Assembly: GCF_007827465.1 (NCBI RefSeq)
Contig: NZ_VISL01000001.1
Span: 1,879,001 to 1,943,000 of the forward strand
Source of the DNA: Dokdonia sp. Hel_I_53
Lineage (GTDB): Bacteria > Bacteroidota > Bacteroidia > Flavobacteriales > Flavobacteriaceae
Direction: 5' to 3'
Length of the DNA stretch: 64,000 bases
The notes under the pieces were generated by a model. It was not told where the DNA came from. It did no database searches and saw only the letters and a list, made by a program, of their open reading frames with translations. This document shows positions 18,217 to 26,961 of this stretch, piece by piece (the first letter of the stretch is position 1; each line of letters begins with the position of its first letter). Made by a program: the position numbers and the translations under genes.

Positions 18217-18690
18217 ATGCAGACTGCAATCATTAATACGCCTATAGGATTACTAGAGCTTAAAGGCACTAGCGAAGGGTTGGTTTCTGTGGTATTTTTA
18301 AATGAAGAAGCCGTCACATCTACCACGATTCCTGAAGTTTTAGTGGTAGCCGTCACACAGCTCCAAGAATATTTTAAGCGTAAACGTAAAGATTTTACAA
18401 TTCCTCTATCAATTGCGGGAACAAGTTTCCAGCAAAAAGTCTGGAACGAGCTTTGTACCATTCCATACGGGAAGACAGCCAGCTATTTACAAATAGCAAA
18501 ACAAATTGGTGATCCTAAAGTAATTCGAGCTGCAGCTAGTGCAAATGGTAAAAACCCAATCTCCATAATAATACCTTGTCATAGAATTATAGGCAGCGAC
18601 GGCTCCCTTACAGGGTATGCCGGGGGGCTTCATCGTAAAAAATGGTTATTAGAACACGAGAGTCCCTACACACAAGGAACGTTATTTTAG
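18217..18690 (+). CDS. ogt: Methylated-DNA--[protein]-cysteine S-methyltransferase
   Basis: Removes methyl groups from O6-methylguanine by suicidal transfer to a cysteine. It has 157 residues. The acceptor cysteine is C121 in IIPCHRIIG, followed by GYAGGLHRKKWLLEHE; the DNA-binding helix is SFQQKVWNELCTIPYGKTASY. The short form without an Ada domain fits Ogt. It follows the DinB gene by 3 bp. Confidence 0.95.
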   Translation: MQTAIINTPIGLLELKGTSEGLVSVVFLNEEAVTSTTIPEVLVVAVTQLQEYFKRKRKDFTIPLSIAGTSFQQKVWNELCTIPYGKTASYLQIAKQIGDPKVIRAAASANGKNPISIIIPCHRIIGSDGSLTGYAGGLHRKKWLLEHESPYTQGTLF

Positions 18691-18720
18691 GGTTAATGGT
18701 GAGTTAATCAGGGTATAAAT

Positions 18721-18734
18721 GCTTTCGCGAAAGC
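18721..18734. repeat. Palindromic repeat copy 6, intergenic
   Basis: Exact 14-bp core GCTTTCGCGAAAGC, 31 bases after the ogt stop and 35 bases before the serine hydrolase start. Confidence 0.95.
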
Positions 18735-18768
18735 GTAATCATCCTATTTTTACTAAAAAAACTAATCA

Positions 18769-19914
18769 ATGAAACACCTAAAAAGCTTCTTTAAAATTTT
18801 ACTTTCTTTCATTGTACTCATCGTTATCGTACTCTATATAACAGACTATGACTATATACTGAAAGGTGTACGAGTTGTGTATGGTACAGGACACACTACC
18901 GCTTTTATTGATGATTACACGTATTTTGAAAATGCTGAAATCCAAAATGGTAACCCAAAACCCTGGCCAAAACATAAAAATTACAATACCGCGACCCCTA
19001 CAGAAAGTCTCTTAAAAAATAATAGTGAATTAGGAACGGTAGCGTTTTTAATAATAAAGAATGATAGTATACTGTATGAAGATTATGCAAATTCTTATAG
19101 TGCTGCTTCAAAAACAAACTCTTTCTCAATGGCAAAAAGCATAACAAGTGCATTATTAGGAAAGGCTATACAAGACGGTTATATAGATGATCTTAATCAA
19201 CCTGTTGGAGATTTTTATAAAGAATTTAAAAACACTAAAATGACGGTGGGTGACCTTTCTTCTATGGCTTCTGGCCTTAATTGGGATGAGAGCTACACAA
19301 GTCCTTTTAGTGTAACGGCGAGATCCTATTATGATGATGACCTAGCAGAGACAATACTTAACCTCAAAGTAACTGAAGAGCCTGGGAAAGAAGTGACTTA
19401 TTTGAGTGGAAACACTCAATTATTAGGTATGGTTATACAAGAAGCTAGTGGGAAAAAACTAGCAACTTATCTTTCTGAAAGTTTTTGGAAACCTATGGGA
19501 ATGGAACAAAGTGCTTTATGGCAACTGGATGATAATGAAAATCAACTAGCAAAAACCTATTGCTGTATCGCGAGTAATGCGAGAGATTTTGCCCGTTTTG
19601 GAAAGCTTTATAAAGACAATGGTAGATGGGGTGGTAAACAACTTATTCCATCAGGTTTTGTTGCTAAAAGCATCAATCCACGCTTTGAAAAAAATGACGA
19701 CTATGGATATGGTTTTTGGCTTAGTGATTATAAAGACAAAGAGATTTTTGCGATGAGAGGCATACTGGGTCAGTATGTAATCACTATCCCAGAAGATAAT
19801 CTTATTATTGTGAGGTTAGGGCATCAGAGAGGAGCATCATTAGAAGGAAAGTCATTTACTAAAGATTTTTATGACTATATAGATGCAGCCTATACCATGA
19901 CGCATCTAAATTAA
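18769..19914 (+). CDS. Serine hydrolase, class C beta-lactamase/esterase-like
   Basis: A 381-residue protein with an N-terminal membrane anchor or uncleaved signal (residues ~6-25, FFKILLSFIVLIVIVLYI), so the domain faces the periplasm. The nucleophile and base are S120 and K123 in SFSMAKSITS (SxxK); YLSGN (residues ~207-211) supplies the Y-x-N-like motif. This is the fold of class C beta-lactamases, DD-peptidases and esterases; antibiotic hydrolysis cannot be inferred. It is flanked upstream by a palindrome copy and a TATTTTTA box. Confidence 0.9.
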   Translation: MKHLKSFFKILLSFIVLIVIVLYITDYDYILKGVRVVYGTGHTTAFIDDYTYFENAEIQNGNPKPWPKHKNYNTATPTESLLKNNSELGTVAFLIIKNDSILYEDYANSYSAASKTNSFSMAKSITSALLGKAIQDGYIDDLNQPVGDFYKEFKNTKMTVGDLSSMASGLNWDESYTSPFSVTARSYYDDDLAETILNLKVTEEPGKEVTYLSGNTQLLGMVIQEASGKKLATYLSESFWKPMGMEQSALWQLDDNENQLAKTYCCIASNARDFARFGKLYKDNGRWGGKQLIPSGFVAKSINPRFEKNDDYGYGFWLSDYKDKEIFAMRGILGQYVITIPEDNLIIVRLGHQRGASLEGKSFTKDFYDYIDAAYTMTHLN

Positions 19915-19948
19915 AAATCGTATTTTCATTAAAAACTAATCACTTCTA

Positions 19949-21712
19949 ATGAAACTAGCTACAAAAGCAGCGTTTTTGTCAAAAGCCAGTGCAGCTTTTA
20001 AACGTTTTCCTTTTGCCATTATTTGGGCAATACTCAGTACTATTATTACTATAGTTATCATAGAAATAGACACGCGAGAATTCACTCAAATTAAAACCAA
20101 CCTACTCTTAGTAATGTCGCTAGGTGTAAGCTGGCTCATAGCAACACAATTCTATATTGAACAATATAAAGCTAAGAGTCTCGTATGGATCAAGATAGTT
20201 GTAGTGGTCCTACTACTACTTTTTTATATAACCCTGCCATCATCTCCAGACTCTGTAACAGTAGGATATATACGCTGGGTTATATTTATGATCGCGGGAC
20301 ATCTCACCTTATTTTTTGCGCCTTTTGTAACAGTATGGCACCCTAAGGCTTATTGGAACTATTTAGGCAACATGATGATCGCCATCGCTCGTAGTGCGCT
20401 GTTCTCTGGAGTACTTTATTTAGGTCTTGTACTCGCGATGCTAGCTGTACGTTATCTATTTGATATTAGTATAAAAGAGATACGTTATGCAGAGTTATTT
20501 GTTGTTTGCCTTGGGGTTGTAAATACTTGGGTGTACCTCTCAGATTTTCCAAAAGAAATCCAACACAATATTGGGCTACATTTTCACAAAGCGATTGAAG
20601 TGTTTGTAAAATTTATACTTATCCCTCTAGCTGCGCTATACATTTTGATACTATATGTGTATGCAGTTAAAATTGTATTGCAGTGGGAGCTTCCTAAAGG
20701 GTGGGTTAGTTATTTAATTATAGCACTGGCTGCATTACTATTTTTGATACAGTTCATAATGCATCCTGTGAGAATTACTCATGATTCTTCTATTATACGG
20801 AAGTTTCAGCCGTTGTCCTACTGGTTATTTTTACCCTTACTCTTCCTGTTTTATGTAGCGATTTATAAACGTATTGCAGATTATGGTATTACAGAGTCTC
20901 GCTATTTTTTAATTGTTATTGCAATTTTTATTACAGGTGCTATGACCTACCTGATATTTAGTAGAAAAAAACAATTGCGTTATTTGCCTATGGCATTAGC
21001 AGTGAGTGCGCTTCTAAGTTCGTTTGGTTTTTGGGGAGCCTTCTCAGTAAGTGAGCGTAGTCAAACGAGGCAGTTTGAACAGGTTTACAAAAAATTTAAA
21101 GAAGCAAAATTAAATTCGGCTTTAGTATCTGCAGAGGACTACAAGCGATTTTTATCCATTTCAAATTTCCTAATCGACCATAAAGCACTACACCGAACAG
21201 AAAATATCTTAGGATACAACCCTACAGCTTCTACAACTGAATTGACTGCCTGGAGCTTGCGTAAAAATGTTATGGATTCGCTACAAATTTCAGTCGAAAA
21301 AAAAACCAATTTAAATACGCGTAGATACTTCCGTAGAGGTGAACGACAAGTGCTAAATATAAGTGGTTACGATTATTATAAGGAAGTTTCTTTTGAGTCA
21401 TCATCTTCTATAACAAATCCTCAAGAGATAAATGATTATCAATTCCTTTTAGAGCAAAATCCCTCAAAAATAATGGTTACAAAGAACGAAGTTATCATTC
21501 TTGAAATACCCTTAGGTACGTTTACTCAAGAACTTTTAGAAAGACCCCTAAAAAATAGGGATGTACTAAATAAGGATTTCAATGTAAGGGGTGAAAATAA
21601 AATAATCGCTGTGCAACTACACTTTGATAGCATAACCTTAGAAACGATTGAAAGCACTCCAAGTATAAGCTATATGAGAGCAGAAGTCTTATTAAAACAA
21701 AAAGATGATTGA
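19949..21712 (+). CDS. DUF4153 membrane protein
   Basis: A 587-residue protein. Roughly the first 370 residues contain about ten hydrophobic segments (for example FAIIWAILSTIITIVII, FILIPLAALYILILYVYAV). The last ~215 residues are soluble and include YKRFLSISNFLIDHKALHRTENILGYNP. The membrane part and the central domain are those of DUF4153. The function is unknown. It overlaps the exonuclease gene by 8 bp. Confidence 0.85.
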   Translation: MKLATKAAFLSKASAAFKRFPFAIIWAILSTIITIVIIEIDTREFTQIKTNLLLVMSLGVSWLIATQFYIEQYKAKSLVWIKIVVVVLLLLFYITLPSSPDSVTVGYIRWVIFMIAGHLTLFFAPFVTVWHPKAYWNYLGNMMIAIARSALFSGVLYLGLVLAMLAVRYLFDISIKEIRYAELFVVCLGVVNTWVYLSDFPKEIQHNIGLHFHKAIEVFVKFILIPLAALYILILYVYAVKIVLQWELPKGWVSYLIIALAALLFLIQFIMHPVRITHDSSIIRKFQPLSYWLFLPLLFLFYVAIYKRIADYGITESRYFLIVIAIFITGAMTYLIFSRKKQLRYLPMALAVSALLSSFGFWGAFSVSERSQTRQFEQVYKKFKEAKLNSALVSAEDYKRFLSISNFLIDHKALHRTENILGYNPTASTTELTAWSLRKNVMDSLQISVEKKTNLNTRRYFRRGERQVLNISGYDYYKEVSFESSSSITNPQEINDYQFLLEQNPSKIMVTKNEVIILEIPLGTFTQELLERPLKNRDVLNKDFNVRGENKIIAVQLHFDSITLETIESTPSISYMRAEVLLKQKDD

Positions 21713-22421
21713 TAAATTACAGTTAGAAAATATACTTTTTTTAGATATAGAAACTGTTCCGCAGTATTCCTCTTTTAGTGATCTTGATGTCACAATGCAA
21801 TCATTGTTTGCAGATAAAACAAAGTACTTACGCAAAGAAGAATTTACACCACAAGACTATTATGAACGTGCTGGTATTTGGGCAGAGTTTGGTAAAATTG
21901 TATGTATATCTGTTGGTTATTTCCACACTAGTACTAACGGAAAGCGGTTTAGAACAACCTCTTTCTTTGGTGATGATGAGTCAAAATTACTCACTGAATT
22001 TACAACACTGGTAGAGACTCATTTCAATAGAAGAGAACACTTATTGTGTGCTCATAATGGTAAAGAATTTGACTTTCCCTACATTGCAAGACGCATGATT
22101 ATTTTAGGGGTAAAGCTGCCCTATAAATTAAATTTATTTGGCAAAAAACCGTGGGAAATTCCACATATTGATACACTTGATCTATGGAAATTTGGAGATT
22201 ACAAGCATTACACTTCTCTTAAGTTGTTAACTAAAATTTTAGGGATTCCTTCACCAAAAGACGACATAGACGGTAGTCAAGTACGTAGTGTCTATTATGA
22301 AGATAATGATATAAACCGCATTGTGATTTATTGTGAAAAAGACACTGTTGCCGTCGCTCAAATTTTGTTGAGACTTCGTAACGACAGGCTACTGGAAGAA
22401 GATGAAATTATTTCTGTTTAA
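21705..22421 (+). CDS. 3'-5' exonuclease of the DnaQ/PolB-like fold
   Basis: A 238-residue ribonuclease-H-fold nuclease. DEDD-type acidic positions are visible: LFLDIETVP near residue 13, LLCAHNGKEFDFPYIARR in the middle, and DTLDLWKFGDYKHYTSL followed by YCEKDTVAVAQI at the end. The family is annotated as predicted polysaccharide-biosynthesis-like or PolB-like 3'-5' exonuclease in Bacteroidota. It is probably a DNA or RNA trimming enzyme; the substrate is unknown. Confidence 0.85.
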   Translation: MIDKLQLENILFLDIETVPQYSSFSDLDVTMQSLFADKTKYLRKEEFTPQDYYERAGIWAEFGKIVCISVGYFHTSTNGKRFRTTSFFGDDESKLLTEFTTLVETHFNRREHLLCAHNGKEFDFPYIARRMIILGVKLPYKLNLFGKKPWEIPHIDTLDLWKFGDYKHYTSLKLLTKILGIPSPKDDIDGSQVRSVYYEDNDINRIVIYCEKDTVAVAQILLRLRNDRLLEEDEIISV

Positions 22422-22444
22422 ACTATTTATTTAAAACTATAATT

Positions 22445-22642
22445 ATGAGAGTAAAGCATATTTTGGCACTGTTAATTGTCGGGTTTATTTGTACACTTCT
22501 AGGTGCGTTGTTTAAAATATTACATTGGATGGGAGCTCCACAGCTTTTAATTGCGGGTACATTTATACAGGCAATTTCGGGAGTGTTAGCCATCTGGAAG
22601 CTATTTACATCTCATGCTTTTAAAGACTTTCTAAATAAATAA
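22445..22642 (+). CDS. Small GldL-like two-helix membrane protein
   Basis: A 65-residue protein with two hydrophobic helices (HILALLIVGFICTLLGALFKI and LLIAGTFIQAISGVLAIW). The LGALFKILHWMGAPQLL block closely resembles the membrane hairpin of the T9SS motor protein GldL, but the cytoplasmic part is absent. It is probably a stand-alone paralogue of that hairpin; the function is unknown. It starts 24 bp after the exonuclease. Confidence 0.75.
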   Translation: MRVKHILALLIVGFICTLLGALFKILHWMGAPQLLIAGTFIQAISGVLAIWKLFTSHAFKDFLNK

Positions 22643-22664
22643 AAGTTTTATTAATTGAGTATTC

Positions 22665-22678
22665 GCTTTCGCGAAAGC
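22665..22678. repeat. Palindromic repeat copy 7, intergenic
   Basis: Exact 14-bp core, 22 bases after the GldL-like stop and immediately before the bidirectional terminator. Confidence 0.95.
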
Positions 22679-22680
22679 AA

Positions 22681-22715
22681 AAAAAATCCCGACACCTTTT
22701 GATGTCGGGATTCTT
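22681..22715. terminator. Bidirectional intrinsic terminator
   Basis: Perfect 10-bp arms AATCCCGACA (22685-22694) and TGTCGGGATT (22703-22712) with an 8-base loop and an A-tract on the left. It separates the convergent GldL-like and M36 protease genes. Confidence 0.9.
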
Positions 22716-22732
22716 AGTTTAAATATGATTTA

Positions 22733-25700
22733 CTATTTTTTGATGAAGCGCTTGTTAAGTACGGTATCACCAGAAGTTACTTCTATAATATAGATCCCTG
22801 ACTCTAATCGAGCTACGTCCAAAGAAGGTGTAAATTTTTGATCAACTACTCTCTGACCTAATAAATTATAGACTACTACCTTATCTGCGGTAGCTCCATT
22901 AAGATCAACATTTAATGTTGAGCTTACTGGGTTAGGATATAGATTCATAGAAGTAAGAGCTGTTGCCCCATTATCTACAAAACTATCTGATCCAGCTGCA
23001 AATCCTGTTGCAGAAGCCCCAATTACTACGATATAATCTTCAACCTCTCCGTATTGGAAGCTTTCACAAGCGGTAGGTATCCCATTATATTTCATAGAAA
23101 CTCTCATACGTGTAGGTCCAGCTTGTGCTCCTGCTGGAGTGTTGAATGATCCCGTTATAGGAGTAGCAGTAGTTGCTGCTCTTGTATAGACAGTTTCTCC
23201 AGCATCTGTAAAGTCACCATCACGATTCCAATCTACAAACACAGCATATCCTTCACTATAAACAGTTCCAGTCCATGCAGGAGTAATTGTTATAGAATTT
23301 GAAGCGCTTAAATTTGTAGATAAGTTTGTATAGTTACCATAACCTCCAGAAGAAGCTGTAGTAGCATTATTAATACTTCCTATTTGAACCCTTTGGATAT
23401 ACTCGTCTACTACACTATTTCCATTAGAAGCACAGTAACCGGTAGGCGGATTAGGATCTGTTCCTCCAGAAACTGTTACTCTAGTATTATCAACCGCAAC
23501 ATCTGCTTGCCAAGTGTTCCCTGTTACTCGTACAAAACGAAGTTGTACAGCATTTCCTGCAAAGGCAGAAAGTGATACTGCTTGTGTTTGCCAAGCCGTT
23601 CCTTGATAAGCTGTTTGACTCCATAATGATGACCAGTTTGCACCACCATCTGTACTAGCCTCTAAGGCAATACTTCCCATAGTTCCAGCACCATTTGCAT
23701 GGTAATTAAATGTAAAGATAGCATCCGTCTCAGATGAAAGATCAAAACATGGAGAGTTTAATGTTGCACTTTTGTTAGGATAACCTACACCATCACCAGA
23801 TGCTTCTACAAACATATAGAAAGAACCTTGTGCGCCAGTGGTTGGTCCTGTTCCTGAAGATGGAGTACCTGAAGAATCACGTGTCCAATCTAAATCATCA
23901 CCATTTCCTTGTGACCATAATCCAATATTTGCCTCAAAACTTTCAGTATATGGAAATGAATTTACTCCCCCAGCACATCCTGATGGGTTTGTTACTCCTC
24001 CAGTTGTAGTTCCCGTAGCCGTATTACTTGCATTTGAAACGTTACCTGCTGCATCTCTAGCTCTCACTGTAAAGTTATAGGAAGTATCTTCTGTAAGACC
24101 CGTAATTTCAGCAGTTGTTGCTGCCACATTTCCTAATAAAGTTGCTCCTTGATACACATCATACCCAGTTACAGCAACGTTGTCTGTTGATGCATTCCAA
24201 GCGATGTTTATAGTTGTATCAGTTACACTTGTTACACTCAAACTTGTTGGTGTAGTAGGCGCCTGAGTATCTGCTTGTGCAGCTCCTCCAACACTAAATC
24301 CATCTATCGCAATATCACCAGACCAAGAGGCTGCTGTAGTTGCTCTAAAGCGTAATTGAGTAGATCCAGAATAAGCAGAGAGGCTTACTGTTTCATCTAT
24401 CCAAGCTGCTCCTTTATCACCAGATTGAACCCATAGCTCGGTCCAAGTTTGAGAAGCATCATCTCTAGCTTCAAGTCGTATAGTTCCTACCGCCGTACCT
24501 GTCATTTGATAGCTAAAGCTAGCTTCAGCACCATTAACTCCAGATAAGTCAAAACATGGAGAATATAAGATTGCTGTTTTATTTGGGAATCCTGCTCCAT
24601 CTCCAGAAGCCTCTACATAAATGTAATACGTTCCTTCATTTGCTGCAGCTGGTCCAGTACCATTAGAAGGCGTTCCTCCTGTATTTACAGTCCAATTGAT
24701 ATTATCAGTAGTATCCTGTGACCAAGCTCCTATTGTATTTTCAAACCCTTCATTGTAAGGGAAATTTGCAACTGTTGAGTTACATGTAACTGGTTGTGGA
24801 GGGCCAGCACATCCACTTGTATATGACGTAATCTGATCTGTATTTGTATTTGTTCCACCGTTACTATTTTCAACAGCGTCTACACCTACTCCTCTTCTAG
24901 CAAAGGCATCCCAAATTAAACAGTTGTACTGACCTCCATAAAGGTCTTGATCTGCCTGTAGTATACCATCTCTACCAGATACATATCCAGGATTGTTTGC
25001 TGTATTTTTTAAACCTTCTATAACAAGTGCCATTGCAATGTTATTACCTCCAGTACCATTATACTGATCAGTACTCAATCCTTCAAGATCGATAAGATCC
25101 CAAGTCATATCCCATAAAATGGTTGCGAAACCGTATCCTACTCCGTGAGGAACTGCAAGACTACCTATGTTATCATATGTAGTACCATTTACAGCAAAAT
25201 CTGGAGAATATCTAGTAGGACGTATTCCAGCTCCTGTCACTGATTGGCCGATTGCAAAATTACCAATACCTCTAGCTGTGTTTCTTGTATCACCAGGACG
25301 AATAGTCATTACTAATCCCATCCAGTCAGACCATCCTTCGCCCATTTGTTCAGAACCACCAAGACCGTTGAAACTTGGTCCTCCAACTAAACGTGAAGAT
25401 ATACCGTGACCATATTCATGTGCTATAATTCCATTATCAAAATCACCATCTCTTGTGGGGTTGGTGAATAAAAACATTTGCATTCTTGGATTTTGTCCGT
25501 CTGGTGGTGTTGCAAAATTTGCGTTATTTGTTCCGCTGCCATCTTGTGCATCTGCATTTACAGAGTCACTTCCAGCACCTCCTTTTCCATAGTTATTTTC
25601 TTGGAAGTTACCTGATGCCTCATCAAATCCGTACTGGTACCATACATCATGCATTAAGTTATTCCAGTAGAAAAGGTTTGTTGTTGCCGCTGGCAAATAT

Positions 25701-26695
25701 GTAGATGGTGATGCATTTTGATCATATGGAAAGTTAAAGTTCAATGAACTTCCTCCGTTCGGACTTACACCTGTACCGTTATTTCCATTAGTATCATCTT
25801 GTGCCAAAACATTGTTACCACGTGTCGTTGTAAACTCTGCACCTGCAGCACCGTTAGTATCATGCCATCCATAAGGAGAGGCTGTGGCATTTGCTGGATC
25901 TGTAACTACAATTCGATTACCATGAATTGGGCTTTCAATACCTAATGGGTATACATTGTAAGACCCACCACCTACAACTGCTGTCGCTTCAGACGCTCTT
26001 ACTGGACCAAGTACGATCTCGTTATTCTTTCTTGTTTTTGAATGACCGTGTTCTAAATGATTTGGATCTTCAAAAGAACAAGAAATAACCCAATCTGTTA
26101 CTTTTAAAATTTCACCTGTAGATGCATCAACATTTACATTCCACCAGTGTTGACCATCTGTAGGGTATATTGATACATTCCAAGTAAGGTGCATTTTATC
26201 CCCAATTGCTAGATAAGTTTGCTCTACTCTTATTGGCTCAAGAGTCATCCCTGAGTTTGCGTATTCAAAAACATTACTGCTAACTCTTTTAGAGTTTAAG
26301 CTTCTAGGTGATTGAATTTTTCGATCACTTACTACCTTTTGTATTGCGTTTTCAGGGGAAAGTGACGCAGTTTTTCCTGCTGCTTTTTCTGTAAGATTTT
26401 TTACAAATTGATTAATTTCAAAAGTAACTTTATCTCCTTTAACGGTGAGCTTGTAAGTTCCATTTTGAATAGGTATTCCTTGATACATCTGTTGCACATA
26501 AACATGCTTGATGTTAGGGTTTAGGGATGGAACCACATTTGTCACTTTAAACTGTGACACATCTGTAGACTTCAATCCATCTTCTCCTGCATTACCTGTC
26601 AAATAGTTTTGGACAATTCCATCCATACTTTTTTGAGCGTAAGCTGTTGTTCCTAATAGAAAAGCCATTAGAAATAGAGTGTAAAATTTTTTCAT
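22733..26695 (-). CDS. M36 fungalysin-type metalloprotease with T9SS sorting tail
   Basis: A 1320-residue secreted protease. In order: signal peptide (1-20, ending AYAQ), an FTP-type propeptide (~45-200), the M36 catalytic domain with zinc motif H426-EYGH-G, two MAM-like repeats (~648-802 and ~915-1070) that are clearly duplicates of each other, an FN3 domain between them (~812-900), a GEVED domain (~1118-1222), and a C-terminal type A T9SS sorting domain (~1240-1320: LYPNPVSSTLNVDL ... GIYIIEVTSGDTVLNKRFIKK). It is exported across the outer membrane, matures by propeptide removal and digests proteins outside the cell. A 267-bp AT-rich leader precedes it. Confidence 0.95.
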   Translation of the reverse strand: MKKFYTLFLMAFLLGTTAYAQKSMDGIVQNYLTGNAGEDGLKSTDVSQFKVTNVVPSLNPNIKHVYVQQMYQGIPIQNGTYKLTVKGDKVTFEINQFVKNLTEKAAGKTASLSPENAIQKVVSDRKIQSPRSLNSKRVSSNVFEYANSGMTLEPIRVEQTYLAIGDKMHLTWNVSIYPTDGQHWWNVNVDASTGEILKVTDWVISCSFEDPNHLEHGHSKTRKNNEIVLGPVRASEATAVVGGGSYNVYPLGIESPIHGNRIVVTDPANATASPYGWHDTNGAAGAEFTTTRGNNVLAQDDTNGNNGTGVSPNGGSSLNFNFPYDQNASPSTYLPAATTNLFYWNNLMHDVWYQYGFDEASGNFQENNYGKGGAGSDSVNADAQDGSGTNNANFATPPDGQNPRMQMFLFTNPTRDGDFDNGIIAHEYGHGISSRLVGGPSFNGLGGSEQMGEGWSDWMGLVMTIRPGDTRNTARGIGNFAIGQSVTGAGIRPTRYSPDFAVNGTTYDNIGSLAVPHGVGYGFATILWDMTWDLIDLEGLSTDQYNGTGGNNIAMALVIEGLKNTANNPGYVSGRDGILQADQDLYGGQYNCLIWDAFARRGVGVDAVENSNGGTNTNTDQITSYTSGCAGPPQPVTCNSTVANFPYNEGFENTIGAWSQDTTDNINWTVNTGGTPSNGTGPAAANEGTYYIYVEASGDGAGFPNKTAILYSPCFDLSGVNGAEASFSYQMTGTAVGTIRLEARDDASQTWTELWVQSGDKGAAWIDETVSLSAYSGSTQLRFRATTAASWSGDIAIDGFSVGGAAQADTQAPTTPTSLSVTSVTDTTINIAWNASTDNVAVTGYDVYQGATLLGNVAATTAEITGLTEDTSYNFTVRARDAAGNVSNASNTATGTTTGGVTNPSGCAGGVNSFPYTESFEANIGLWSQGNGDDLDWTRDSSGTPSSGTGPTTGAQGSFYMFVEASGDGVGYPNKSATLNSPCFDLSSETDAIFTFNYHANGAGTMGSIALEASTDGGANWSSLWSQTAYQGTAWQTQAVSLSAFAGNAVQLRFVRVTGNTWQADVAVDNTRVTVSGGTDPNPPTGYCASNGNSVVDEYIQRVQIGSINNATTASSGGYGNYTNLSTNLSASNSITITPAWTGTVYSEGYAVFVDWNRDGDFTDAGETVYTRAATTATPITGSFNTPAGAQAGPTRMRVSMKYNGIPTACESFQYGEVEDYIVVIGASATGFAAGSDSFVDNGATALTSMNLYPNPVSSTLNVDLNGATADKVVVYNLLGQRVVDQKFTPSLDVARLESGIYIIEVTSGDTVLNKRFIKK

Positions 26696-26961
26696 ATTAT
26701 GAGGGTTTTGTTAGGGTTACGAGAATTAGTTAATTGATTAGAAATAGCAGTGAGGTATACATTTAAATAAATACAAGTACATATCTCAATAAATCACTAA
26801 AAAATATAGTAAGATCTCAGAATTTTGGGGAATTTCGTGATAATTATCTAATCTTCACAATTATAGTTACTAAAACATTAAAAAATATTTAACTTTTCGT
26901 TAACGTGCATGTTTTTGTGTATTTCATCGATATTTTTTGAGTATTTTCTTAAATTTATTTT

